NCBI GenBank assembly: GCA_033549065.1
Contig: JAWSUE010000008.1
Coordinates: 1-64,000, forward strand
DNA: 64,000 nt
Direction: 5' to 3'
Origin: Bacillota bacterium
Lineage (GTDB): Bacteria > Bacillota > Dethiobacteria > DTU022
Shown: positions 7,939 through 15,930 of the stretch, in pieces
Numbering within the stretch: the stretch's first letter is position 1
How the letters are laid out: every line of letters begins with the position of its first letter
Program-made: the position numbers and the translations under genes
Notes under the pieces: generated by a model
Told to the model about the DNA's origin: nothing
Databases searched by the model: none
What the model saw: only the letters and a program-made list of their open reading frames with translations

Positions 7939-9933
7939 TCAGGACGGAAATTCGGTGATCAGACCAAGCGCTTTGCGCATGATCAGGCTGACATCGATCA
8001 CGTCTATCTTGCCGTCTCCATTCACATCGGCAACCTGTCTTTGGCTTGAGGTAAGCGTTCTGCTGCCCAAAACGTACTGCATGACCATTACAACATCGTT
8101 GATATCGATCACATCATCGTCATTGATATCCCCGGTCTTCTGATCAGGGTTGATGCTGTCTGCAGGATAACGGTGCAGGGCAACATGTGTTGAGTAATCA
8201 ACACTGTTTCCGTCCACTTTCCGTCCGTAAATCCGGTAGGTCCATGTCCCGGCAACCGCATTATCAAACCGTCCGATAACTATATTCAAATCCCTGTAGG
8301 TTATGATATTCGAAAAAGTATACTGGAAACCTCCGGGGCTGAAAACCTGAAGATCCAGCAGGTCATCATCTTCAGTCCAGGAGAGCGCGAAAAGCAGGTT
8401 CCGGCCCGCCAGGGTGGTATAGCTGTAAAAATCGGAATAATGCGTTTCCTGTATGCTGCCCTTATTTGAAGCAACAATATTTACATCTGTATAATTAGCA
8501 TTAAGATAATCTCTCAAGACATCGGGTGCAGCCTTGAAGGTAGCCTTCAGGTTTCTGCTCGAAGTAACCTCAAAAGAATAAGAAGCCCTGGTGGAAACCA
8601 CGGTGCCTCTTTCAGTCCAGTTGACAAAGACATAACCCTTGTTCGGCGTGGCGACCACAGTGGCAATTGCCCCGTTTTCATATTCACCGCCTCCGGCTGC
8701 AGTGCCGTAAACCGGTGGATTCACGCCGACCACTATAGTATGGGTAAATTTAACCTGCATGGGATACCCGCGGTTAACTGTTGTGCCGTCACCCAGCTGA
8801 CCGGAACCGTTTGAACCCCAACCCCACAGGGTGCTGTCGGTTTTAAGCGCAAAGGAATTATTGTTGCCGGCGGCAATTGCTTTTGCTCCCGTCAGCCCTG
8901 CAGCCTGAACCGGAAGTAACCGGTGAATCCCGGTTCCATCGCCCAGCTGTCCGTAACTGTTGCTGCCCCAGGTCCAAACGGTGCCATTTGTTTTCGCTGC
9001 CAGGGAATGTTCATCCCCGGCGCCTATAGCAGCAACACCGATCAGGTCTTTTACTTCAACAGGGGTAATCCGGCTTGTTTCCGTGCCGATCCCCAGCTGG
9101 CCGCTGTCATTTCTACCCCAGGTCCAGACGGTACCGTCATCCTTAAGGGCCATGGAATGATAACGCCCGGCGCTGACAGCCACAATACCGGTTAGATTAG
9201 CTACCTGGACCGGCCTGGCCCTGCTGGTAGTCGAATTATCGCCCAGCTGACCCCAGTTGTTCTGACCCCAGGCCAAGACAGTGCCGTCGCTCTTCAAAGC
9301 CAGCGAATGGTTATAACCGGCGCTGACAGCTTTAACGTTGCTTAGACAGCTAATCCTTACAGGTATAGTCCTGTCTATAAAGGTGCTGTCGCCCAGCTGG
9401 CCGTAAGTATTATACCCCCAGGTCCAGACAGTTCCGTCATTTTTAAGGGCGAGGGAATGTCCGTAACCGGCGCTGACCATAGAAACACCGGTCAGGTTCG
9501 ACACGGCGCCCGGGGTGGTCCGTTCTGTCTTCGTGGCATTGCCGAGCTGGCCAAGGTTGTTTCTACCCCAGGACCAGACGGTACCGTCGGTTTTCACCGC
9601 CAGTGAAAAACCGTTACCGGCGCTGACCGCTTTAACATTGGTCAAACCGCTGATAACTTCCGGACTGTGCCGGTCTTCCCTGGTACCGTCACCCAGCTGG
9701 CCAAACCCGTTGTAGCCCCAGGACCAGACACTGCCGTCTCCCCTGATGGCCAAAGTATGGCTGTTACCGGCGCTGACTACCGTCGTCACTGCCAGTTGGG
9801 CTCCTGCAGGCGAAGGTGTCATAGCGATGAGGGCAAAGAATAGTGCCACCACGATTATAAACGCTGCTCCTGCATATAAACCCTGAAATCTCTTGCTCCC
9901 TGAAAATAGATTTTTTCTGTACTGCGCCAACAT
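7939..9933 (-). CDS. Secreted RCC1-repeat protein with C-terminal dockerin
   Basis: An N-terminal signal helix (GAAFIIVVALFFALIA, ending PAGAQ) is followed by seven RCC1 repeats, each of the type VSAGxxHSLALKxDGTVWxWG, enough for one seven-bladed propeller. A bacterial repeat-like domain of about 75 residues follows (GYVFVNWTERG), then a beta domain resembling a PPC fold. A type I dockerin closes the chain, with two EF-hand-like loops (DINDDDVIDINDVV and DVNGDGKIDVIDVS). The ATG at 9933 is preceded by AAAGGGTG at six bases, making the earlier ATG/TTG starts less likely. The dockerin should bind a cohesin; two cohesin genes lie 3-5 kb to the right. No catalytic domain is visible. Confidence 0.9.
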   Translation of the reverse strand: MLAQYRKNLFSGSKRFQGLYAGAAFIIVVALFFALIAMTPSPAGAQLAVTTVVSAGNSHTLAIRGDGSVWSWGYNGFGQLGDGTREDRHSPEVISGLTNVKAVSAGNGFSLAVKTDGTVWSWGRNNLGQLGNATKTERTTPGAVSNLTGVSMVSAGYGHSLALKNDGTVWTWGYNTYGQLGDSTFIDRTIPVRISCLSNVKAVSAGYNHSLALKSDGTVLAWGQNNWGQLGDNSTTSRARPVQVANLTGIVAVSAGRYHSMALKDDGTVWTWGRNDSGQLGIGTETSRITPVEVKDLIGVAAIGAGDEHSLAAKTNGTVWTWGSNSYGQLGDGTGIHRLLPVQAAGLTGAKAIAAGNNNSFALKTDSTLWGWGSNGSGQLGDGTTVNRGYPMQVKFTHTIVVGVNPPVYGTAAGGGEYENGAIATVVATPNKGYVFVNWTERGTVVSTRASYSFEVTSSRNLKATFKAAPDVLRDYLNANYTDVNIVASNKGSIQETHYSDFYSYTTLAGRNLLFALSWTEDDDLLDLQVFSPGGFQYTFSNIITYRDLNIVIGRFDNAVAGTWTYRIYGRKVDGNSVDYSTHVALHRYPADSINPDQKTGDINDDDVIDINDVVMVMQYVLGSRTLTSSQRQVADVNGDGKIDVIDVSLIMRKALGLITEFPS

Positions 9934-10138
9934 TCCCATCACCCTTTCGAGTCGAGAAATAAACAAATAAGACATACTCAACATAAAACAGATCTGTTTA
10001 CTTTTTCTACTTCACTCAAAATATTCCTGCTAATTATGGTTAATATTTCTGAAAAATACATTCTTTGCAAGCTTTATATTCTCTTTAACAATATATTTAC
10101 CGATAGTTTAGTTAGCTGTTAAGCAGTTTTTGTACAAA

Positions 10139-10165
10139 GGAGCACGCGAGTGGTTCGCGTGCTCC
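10139..10165 (-). terminator. Rho-independent terminator after the dockerin/Ig-like gene
   Basis: An 11-bp perfect stem (GGAGCACGCGA with its complement) closes a five-base loop. Reading on the minus strand, it is followed by TTTGTAC. It lies 50 bases beyond the stop of the gene at 10217-12718. The surrounding space, 9934-10216, holds no other recognisable element. Confidence 0.7.
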
Positions 10166-10216
10166 TCAGGGCGATATTTTAAACTGTTTTTATAGATACT
10201 CTCAATTCCGCAACTA

Positions 10217-12718
10217 TTAATCCAAAGTGCTGGTTCGGCTAAAGCTGGGGAGCAAGTTGCCAGCTACATCAGTTATTCCGGCTGCTGAGTTGTAAAATAC
10301 ATCAGTGTTATTTGTAAATCCTGTTCCGGTTAAAATTATTTCGTCATCATTTACACCTTTTACTGCTTGTGTTAAGCTACCACCGGATATTGAGAAGCCG
10401 TTCAGGCCAGCAAGCGACATTGAGCCTGGTGCAACATCCTCAGTCAACTTAACAATTATTTCTGTCGCATCTATAAAAGTGATGCTGTCAACAGCAGGTG
10501 CTATCCTATCAGCAATAATTGTTGAAGCAATCGTCACCGGGAAACCATAGGCATCCTTAGTGTTAGTTGCTGGCCCAGGTGTTCCTGGAGATGAAACAGT
10601 CCTTAGCCTGGTTACTAATCCACCATCATCTTTTGCGTCATAACCAATTGCATTAGCACCAGCCAGAGTCAGAGTTAAAACTGACTTACCACTACTGTTA
10701 TCGATACTGATGCTTGCCGGGTTAACCCATGTAACAGGTGCCGCATCAATTCTGATTTCAAAATCATTGATACTTGCACTTGTTACAATATCGCTCAGGT
10801 AAACGCGGATAGTAGTAATCGTAGTTGCTCTTACTGGATTGGAAACTCCGGGATTTAGGCCAAGCGTATATGCTACAGGTAATAACTCAGTAGCAATGCC
10901 AAGTGAGTTTCCAGCGAGGTCCTTGAGAGCTCCAACACGTATATTGCCTGCAACATCGTTGGCAAACTCGAGGTATACTGACTTGCCGTCTGCTGCAGGA
11001 GTTGCAACTGTCGGATTCGCACTACCATCAAGTAAATTCTCATACATTGCCTTAGTAGCCAAATCGATTGAATTCATCGGTTCACTAAAGAAGATGCGTA
11101 TCTTTTTAATTGTATCCAGTGTATAGAATACATCATCTGCTGCTCCAGCCAAGTTAACTACCTCAGGTGCGATAGTATCCGGTACATTTACGTTATATAC
11201 TTGGGTTCCCATCGGATTCTCCGCTGGTGAAGTATCTTTAATATTGGATATTGTCAGTGTATACTCTCCTTGCAGTGCAGCAGCTGAAGTTAGGCGGTAT
11301 TTGTTGCCACCAAGGGAAGAAACGCTGCTGAGAGTTACCGTTGTAGTCCCCTTCTTCAATGAGTAATTAGCCAACGTATCGGCACCCTGGACGGCTTCAC
11401 TATACTGGACATCAATCTGTGTGTTTGAATGAACTGTGACAGTAGCTGTAGGCGCAGTCGTATCAGGTATTGTAGTTACACTTAATGTAAAGGGCTGAAT
11501 TATATTGCCCCAGGTATCTTTAACCTTATTTGCATCAGGAGTACCATCAGCATATTTCATCCAGAATTGTGTAGTACCCGGAGGTAATAGCTTGGCGCCA
11601 AAATTGACAACAAATGTCTTTTTATCTCCTGATGGGTTCGTTACTGCAGTACCGGTTACCTGGTTGAGAACCGAATCATAAGTATGCCTGAACAGTACAC
11701 TGATATTACCTAATAAAGTTGTTTCATTGATTGCCCTAGAAAATTCCAGTGTTACTGTACTCTCGGTTGACGATTTAACACTAACAGTTGGAGCAGTCGT
11801 AATAGGAGTATGGGTAAAGGATACAGATGTGGGGGCTACCGAGAAACCAGAGTAGTCTTTCAGGCTGGTTCCGGCATTGATTGCCAGAGTATATGTTCCG
11901 GCTGCCAAGTCTGCAAAAGTATCAATCCTCAATTCCCGACGGGCATCAACGTATGTTGCGCCAAACAGGTTGAGAGCAATTGCACCGCCATTTAATGTTA
12001 CATTTGTAGGTATGACTGTGCGATCCAGAGGTTCTGAGAAAGTTAAAACAAGATTTCTCGGTCCTTCTGTATGAACTGAAACCAAGGTGGGGACACTGGT
12101 ATCAACAAAGCTAACACTTGCATTGGTATAGTCAGCGGTTAAACCAACTGCGCTCTTGACCACTACCCGGTTAGTTGTTGAACCGTTCACGAAGTGATAA
12201 CCATTGGCCATTGTGAGAAGGGCAGTTTTGTTATCATCTTTGATAGAAACAGCTGAACCGGTTCCTGTTAACCTGTCTACCAGAGGAGAAGCCTGAAGAC
12301 CAACATGGAAATTCGCTGTGGTCATTTTGGTTCTCTCTTCGGGTTTGAGGGTCCTGTTAAAGACCACTTCAACCTGCTTCGGGTTAACTGCTGTTGCACT
12401 TGATACCTGAAGTTGAGCCATCGTGAATTCATCAATCAGCCCAAGTGAATACTGCATAATCAATGTGGCATCCTGAACATTGATATTGCCATCACCATTA
12501 ACATCGGCAACAGCTTTCTGGGCATCGGTTAATGTGATTAATCCCAGATTATGCCTCATTACCAATACGACATCCTGCACATTAATTGCGCCGTCATTGT
12601 TAATATCACCAAACGTTGCTGCCGAAGCAGCCGGAGCAAATAGCAGCAGGAATAGAATAACGGAGAGCAAAATTAAAGATACTTTTGCTCCTGCTCTCTT
12701 CCTTTGAGATTTCGGCAT
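10217..12718 (-). CDS. Secreted dockerin protein with SbsA-type Ig-like domains
   Basis: The 833-residue chain starts with a signal peptide (VSLILLSVILFLLLFAPAASA). A type I dockerin comes immediately after it (residues ~36-95: DINNDGAINVQDVV and DVNGDGNINVQDAT). Several bacterial Ig-like domains of the SbsA_Ig type follow, recognised by repeats such as VEVVFNRTL, LVLTFSEPLD and IRIFFSEPMN. An N-terminal dockerin is less usual than a C-terminal one. No enzyme domain is visible, so it is probably a structural surface protein held by a cohesin partner. The start has AGTGAGGT upstream at a suitable distance. Confidence 0.9.
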   Translation of the reverse strand: MPKSQRKRAGAKVSLILLSVILFLLLFAPAASAATFGDINNDGAINVQDVVLVMRHNLGLITLTDAQKAVADVNGDGNINVQDATLIMQYSLGLIDEFTMAQLQVSSATAVNPKQVEVVFNRTLKPEERTKMTTANFHVGLQASPLVDRLTGTGSAVSIKDDNKTALLTMANGYHFVNGSTTNRVVVKSAVGLTADYTNASVSFVDTSVPTLVSVHTEGPRNLVLTFSEPLDRTVIPTNVTLNGGAIALNLFGATYVDARRELRIDTFADLAAGTYTLAINAGTSLKDYSGFSVAPTSVSFTHTPITTAPTVSVKSSTESTVTLEFSRAINETTLLGNISVLFRHTYDSVLNQVTGTAVTNPSGDKKTFVVNFGAKLLPPGTTQFWMKYADGTPDANKVKDTWGNIIQPFTLSVTTIPDTTAPTATVTVHSNTQIDVQYSEAVQGADTLANYSLKKGTTTVTLSSVSSLGGNKYRLTSAAALQGEYTLTISNIKDTSPAENPMGTQVYNVNVPDTIAPEVVNLAGAADDVFYTLDTIKKIRIFFSEPMNSIDLATKAMYENLLDGSANPTVATPAADGKSVYLEFANDVAGNIRVGALKDLAGNSLGIATELLPVAYTLGLNPGVSNPVRATTITTIRVYLSDIVTSASINDFEIRIDAAPVTWVNPASISIDNSSGKSVLTLTLAGANAIGYDAKDDGGLVTRLRTVSSPGTPGPATNTKDAYGFPVTIASTIIADRIAPAVDSITFIDATEIIVKLTEDVAPGSMSLAGLNGFSISGGSLTQAVKGVNDDEIILTGTGFTNNTDVFYNSAAGITDVAGNLLPSFSRTSTLD

Positions 12719-12765
12719 CTTAATAACCTCACTTTCGCTAAGTAGATACTTGATTAAATCTTAAA

Positions 12766-12786
12766 ATATTAATGGTCCATTAATAT
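12766..12786. promoter_or_regulatory. Near-perfect AT-rich palindrome between cohesin and dockerin genes
   Basis: ATATTAATGG, one base, then CCATTAATAT: ten-base arms. It sits between the stop of the cohesin gene (12829) and the start of the dockerin gene (12718), both on the minus strand. It could be an operator for the dockerin gene or a weak hairpin; no T-run follows it in the minus direction that would make it a good terminator. Confidence 0.35.
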
Positions 12787-12828
12787 CAGACAATCTTTCT
12801 TTCTCCCTGGTTCATATAAAATTCAAAG

Positions 12829-13584
12829 TTACTTCTTGGAGGCCGGTTTTCTAAAACGCTTAAAAATGGCAAACCCGGCCGGCAGGAGAATCGCCAAAGC
12901 GACAACGATAATAATCGGTAAATAGTTAAAACTGTCGCTGTCTGTCGGTTCCGGTGTTTCATCTTCATCTGCCTCGTCCTCATTTTCCTCAATCTGCTCT
13001 TTGTCCTCATCAGCAGTTTCTTCACCATTTTCCGGTTCTGGAACCGGTTCCCCTTCCTCTTCACCTGTCGGCGTTGGAGTAGGAGCCTGAGTGCTGCTGC
13101 CGATTATAGCTTTCCCCGATACTGAAGCCCCTAATGAATACCCGGCAGGCGCAATCACAATATCATAGAAATTGAAGCTGGCCTGACCTTCTTTCAATGC
13201 TTCGAACCAGATTCTGCAAACCACCCCCGAGTCAGCCGTATCGGCCATAGGAGTAATCCACATATACTTCAGGCTTTCCGGAGTATAATCCAGGTTGACC
13301 ATATCCATACTACTCGCAGCATTATTAACGAGCGATCCGGATTCATGCGATACCGGACGGACAAGGTCGGGATTGTAGGAAAGTATAAACTGACCGCCCT
13401 CAGAGCCGGCAGCGTTTTCAGCACTGATCGTGACTAAAAACTGCTCTCCTGCAACAGTTCTGGACTCTCCGGCAGAAAGCTTCAGGCCTTCTGCAGCTGC
13501 GGTATTCTGCATCGAAACAAAGAGCGTTATACAAAGAGCGATAAAAAAGGTTTTAAATAATCTGTTTTTTACGAATCTATCCAT
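12829..13584 (-). CDS. Membrane-anchored cohesin-domain protein
   Basis: A signal peptide (ITLFVSMQNTAAA) leads into a cohesin-like domain at residues ~33-165. Its marks are the first strand KLSAGESRTVAGEQFLVTIS, the hydrophobic GGQFILSYNPDLV strand, and the closing strand GASVSGKAIIG. An acidic linker rich in Glu and Asp follows, then a transmembrane helix (FNYLPIIIVVALAILLPAGF) and a basic tail. Cohesins bind dockerins, so this is a candidate surface receptor for the two dockerin proteins encoded downstream. The start has AAAGGA five bases upstream. The tail lacks a clear LPXTG-like motif, so membrane anchoring is more likely than wall linkage. Confidence 0.87.
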   Translation of the reverse strand: MDRFVKNRLFKTFFIALCITLFVSMQNTAAAEGLKLSAGESRTVAGEQFLVTISAENAAGSEGGQFILSYNPDLVRPVSHESGSLVNNAASSMDMVNLDYTPESLKYMWITPMADTADSGVVCRIWFEALKEGQASFNFYDIVIAPAGYSLGASVSGKAIIGSSTQAPTPTPTGEEEGEPVPEPENGEETADEDKEQIEENEDEADEDETPEPTDSDSFNYLPIIIVVALAILLPAGFAIFKRFRKPASKK

Positions 13585-13626
13585 AGGTATCCTTTATAGT
13601 GCTATCGTTATTATATCTGTGCTTGC

Positions 13627-13657
13627 TGCGGCGGTGACCAGTTACATCACCGCCGCA
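13627..13657 (-). terminator. GC-rich hairpin after the second cohesin gene
   Basis: TGCGGCGGTGA and its exact complement flank a nine-base loop (11-bp stem), 18 bases past the stop of the gene at 13675. No strong T-run follows on the minus strand, so it may be a partial terminator or an mRNA end-stabilising stem. Confidence 0.55.
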
Positions 13658-13674
13658 ACCCAATGTCTAATTTA

Positions 13675-14682
13675 TTACTTAACTGCAAAGCGCTTGCGGC
13701 GGGCAATCGCCAGTCCACCGCCAATGATTACCAGTAATCCGAGCGGTAAGAGAAGTGTAGTTCCACCGGTCGGCGGTGTCGGCTGCAGGCCTTCCAGCTC
13801 CTTGATCCTGTTTTCTGCAGCGGTCAGAGTATTGAGGCAGGTAAAATCGGCATCTACTGCCCCGTGATTAGTCTTGGCTGCAGTAACCAGAGCGCGGGCG
13901 GCGACCACGTCGGGTTTGTGAGCCAGGGTCAGGTTGCTGACCGAAGGCAGGGCATTGACAGCATCACAGGCAACCTTGATGGCTTCCAGTTTGGCGATCA
14001 TTGCCTCTGCATCCAAAAGCTTCTGATAATCTTCAAAATCGCTGTTTACAGCGCCATGCTTGGTTTTTGCTTCTTCAACCAGAGCGCGGGCTGCTTCAAC
14101 ATCCGCCTTGTCGTCGAGAGTAATATCTTCCGGATCAGGCAGATCGGCTATCGCCTCGTCAGCAGCATCAATTGCATTCTGCTTGGCCACAGCCGGGTCA
14201 ACGATTGTAATTTTACCGGCAGTATGCGTTGCAGAGACATCAGCATCTTCAGGTGCGATAACTACATCGCTGAAGGTAAGGAAGGTTTCACCGTCATCCA
14301 GTAGTTCGAAGGTAATTTTGCAAACTTCTCCGGACTCATCGGTGTCGCCATTGGGGGTTACCCACATGACCATCAGTTTACCGTCATCAAACTCGAGGTT
14401 TTCCATGATCATGCTGCCACTGGCATCAGAAACAAATTTGCCTTCATCGAAATCAACCGGTTTGACCAGGTCTTCATCGAAGGAGAGGACAAATTCGCCA
14501 CCTTCGGTATCTTCAGCGTCTTCAACAGTGATGATGATTGTCACCTCATCACCGGTTATTCCTGTTGCTATACTGGCTTTCAGTTTTACGCCATCTGCAG
14601 CAAATGCAGCCTGAGAGAATACCAGTAAAAACGAGATACAAATTACTAAAGCGATTAAAACATACTTACTCTTTTTCATCAT
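13675..14682 (-). CDS. Cohesin protein with helical repeats and an LPXTG-like tail
   Basis: Signal peptide (LIALVICISFLLVFSQAAFA), then a cohesin-like domain (residues ~30-165) clearly paralogous to the one in the next gene: GGEFVLSFDEDLVKPV matches GGQFILSYNPDLVRPV. Two helical repeats of about 68 residues follow, of the pattern 'AAR-LV-AK-HGAV-DF-LL-AE', which also occur in the gene at 14808. The C-terminus has PTPPTGG, a hydrophobic stretch (LLLPLGLLVIIGGGL) and a basic tail, which is the layout of a sortase signal with a non-standard motif. The second ATG (14679) may be the true start. It probably displays a dockerin receptor on the wall. Confidence 0.87.
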   Translation of the reverse strand: MMKKSKYVLIALVICISFLLVFSQAAFAADGVKLKASIATGITGDEVTIIITVEDAEDTEGGEFVLSFDEDLVKPVDFDEGKFVSDASGSMIMENLEFDDGKLMVMWVTPNGDTDESGEVCKITFELLDDGETFLTFSDVVIAPEDADVSATHTAGKITIVDPAVAKQNAIDAADEAIADLPDPEDITLDDKADVEAARALVEEAKTKHGAVNSDFEDYQKLLDAEAMIAKLEAIKVACDAVNALPSVSNLTLAHKPDVVAARALVTAAKTNHGAVDADFTCLNTLTAAENRIKELEGLQPTPPTGGTTLLLPLGLLVIIGGGLAIARRKRFAVK

Positions 14683-14807
14683 TATATTTACACCCCTTTA
14701 TTATTTCAGTTTCAAGATATTGATAATGAGGTTTAATTCTACCCTCCTTTTACCCGTAAGTAACAAGCGAAAAACTTTGCTTCTCCCTGGCATGCATTTT
14801 TCATATT

Positions 14808-15521
14808 TTAATGGCGTCCTTTTCGCCGCCTGGTAAACATAAAACCAGAAACTGCCAGCATAACTCCAATAGCAAAAGCTCCATATAATCCACCGGTTGG
14901 TGGTGTCGGTACCCGATCGTCAGGTTTAGGTTTTGGTGTCGGTGTTGGTGTCGGTTCAGGCTCTTCCCCAAGTTTATCCTCGGCATCCTGCAGGGCATCC
15001 AAAAACCAGCAGATATCAAAACGGGTAGCACCATACTCTACCATGGCGATATCTACCAGTGCCCGGGCTTCTGCTACGGCAGCCCTGTGTTCTTCAGTTA
15101 TCTCAGATAGTGGGGGGAGTGCAGCAATTGCATTTTGCGCTGCCTTAATGGCAAGTAGTTTCGAAACTTTGTGCTCGGCTTCCATCAATTTGGCAAGACC
15201 TGAAAAATCGCTGTCAACAGCGCCATATTGCTCTTTGGCAATTTCAACCAGAGCACGGGCTTCAGCGACCATACCGATTGCAGGCTGATCCAAACCAACG
15301 ATATATTGTACCGGGGGTATTTTAAGAATTGCGGCATTTGCAGCGTTAATCGCCGCCATCTTCTCTTCGGCGGTGTAAGCTTGTTCAATTAATACTTCTT
15401 CTTCCGTGTTTACTTCTTCTTCGTCGTTGGCCAGGGCTGAGCCTGAGGTGAACATTATTAGGGCCAAACCAACCAGTAGGATGACGATCAGAAGCTGTCC
15501 ATTCCTGACTAGCCTTTTCAT
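14808..15521 (-). CDS. Wall-anchored helical-repeat protein
   Basis: A signal peptide (LLIVILLVGLALIMFTSGSALA) precedes two helical repeats like those in the cohesin gene to the left (LVEIAKEQYGAVDSDFSGL and LVDIAMVEYGATRFD). A Thr-Pro linker and PTPPTGG plus a hydrophobic stretch and RRRKGRH complete a sortase-type tail. There is no cohesin domain, so it looks like a spacer or adhesin sharing the repeat module. The start is supported by AGGGAGAGA six bases upstream. Function unknown beyond surface display. Confidence 0.82.
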   Translation of the reverse strand: MKRLVRNGQLLIVILLVGLALIMFTSGSALANDEEEVNTEEEVLIEQAYTAEEKMAAINAANAAILKIPPVQYIVGLDQPAIGMVAEARALVEIAKEQYGAVDSDFSGLAKLMEAEHKVSKLLAIKAAQNAIAALPPLSEITEEHRAAVAEARALVDIAMVEYGATRFDICWFLDALQDAEDKLGEEPEPTPTPTPKPKPDDRVPTPPTGGLYGAFAIGVMLAVSGFMFTRRRKGRH

Positions 15522-15544
15522 TTGATTCTCTCCCTTTTAAAATC

Positions 15545-15627
15545 GCTCGTATGCTCTTTTCTCTATCTGTCAGGTTATGCAAACCCAAGAGCATATCCTA
15601 AAAGTTCCAAACTGATAACCGGCGAGC
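15545..15627 (-). promoter_or_regulatory. Structured leader upstream of the repeat protein
   Basis: On the minus strand an outer stem GCTCG/CGAGC encloses an inner ten-base stem (ATATGCTCTT with AAGAGCATA(C)) and a small hairpin GGGTT-TGCAT-AACC. It ends about 20 bases before the start of the gene at 15521. It matches no riboswitch class I recognise. The rest of the 15628-15930 gap is AT-rich with no gene; an AAGGAGG lies just before the leader but no reading frame of use follows it. Confidence 0.45.
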
Positions 15628-15930
15628 TTCACCTCCTTAAAAGAGATAGAATTATTATGTCTGTATAAAATCTGTTAACTCTAACTTAAAGATATCATTA
15701 TTATTATAACATATTCTGCTGATAAATATTCAATTTTTTTGCAAAAGATCCTTCTTTTGCGTGTAAATATTTCTCTGATCTGGTTACTATTTAAAGTTAG
15801 TTTATACTGTTTATTCAAATAAATCAAGCTTTTTTTATATCGTACTGCTGATTTCTTATAAATTTAACTTCTATAAATGGTATTCATTATTATAGTTATT
15901 GTTTTTAATACATTTTTTCCTTTTTCTTTC

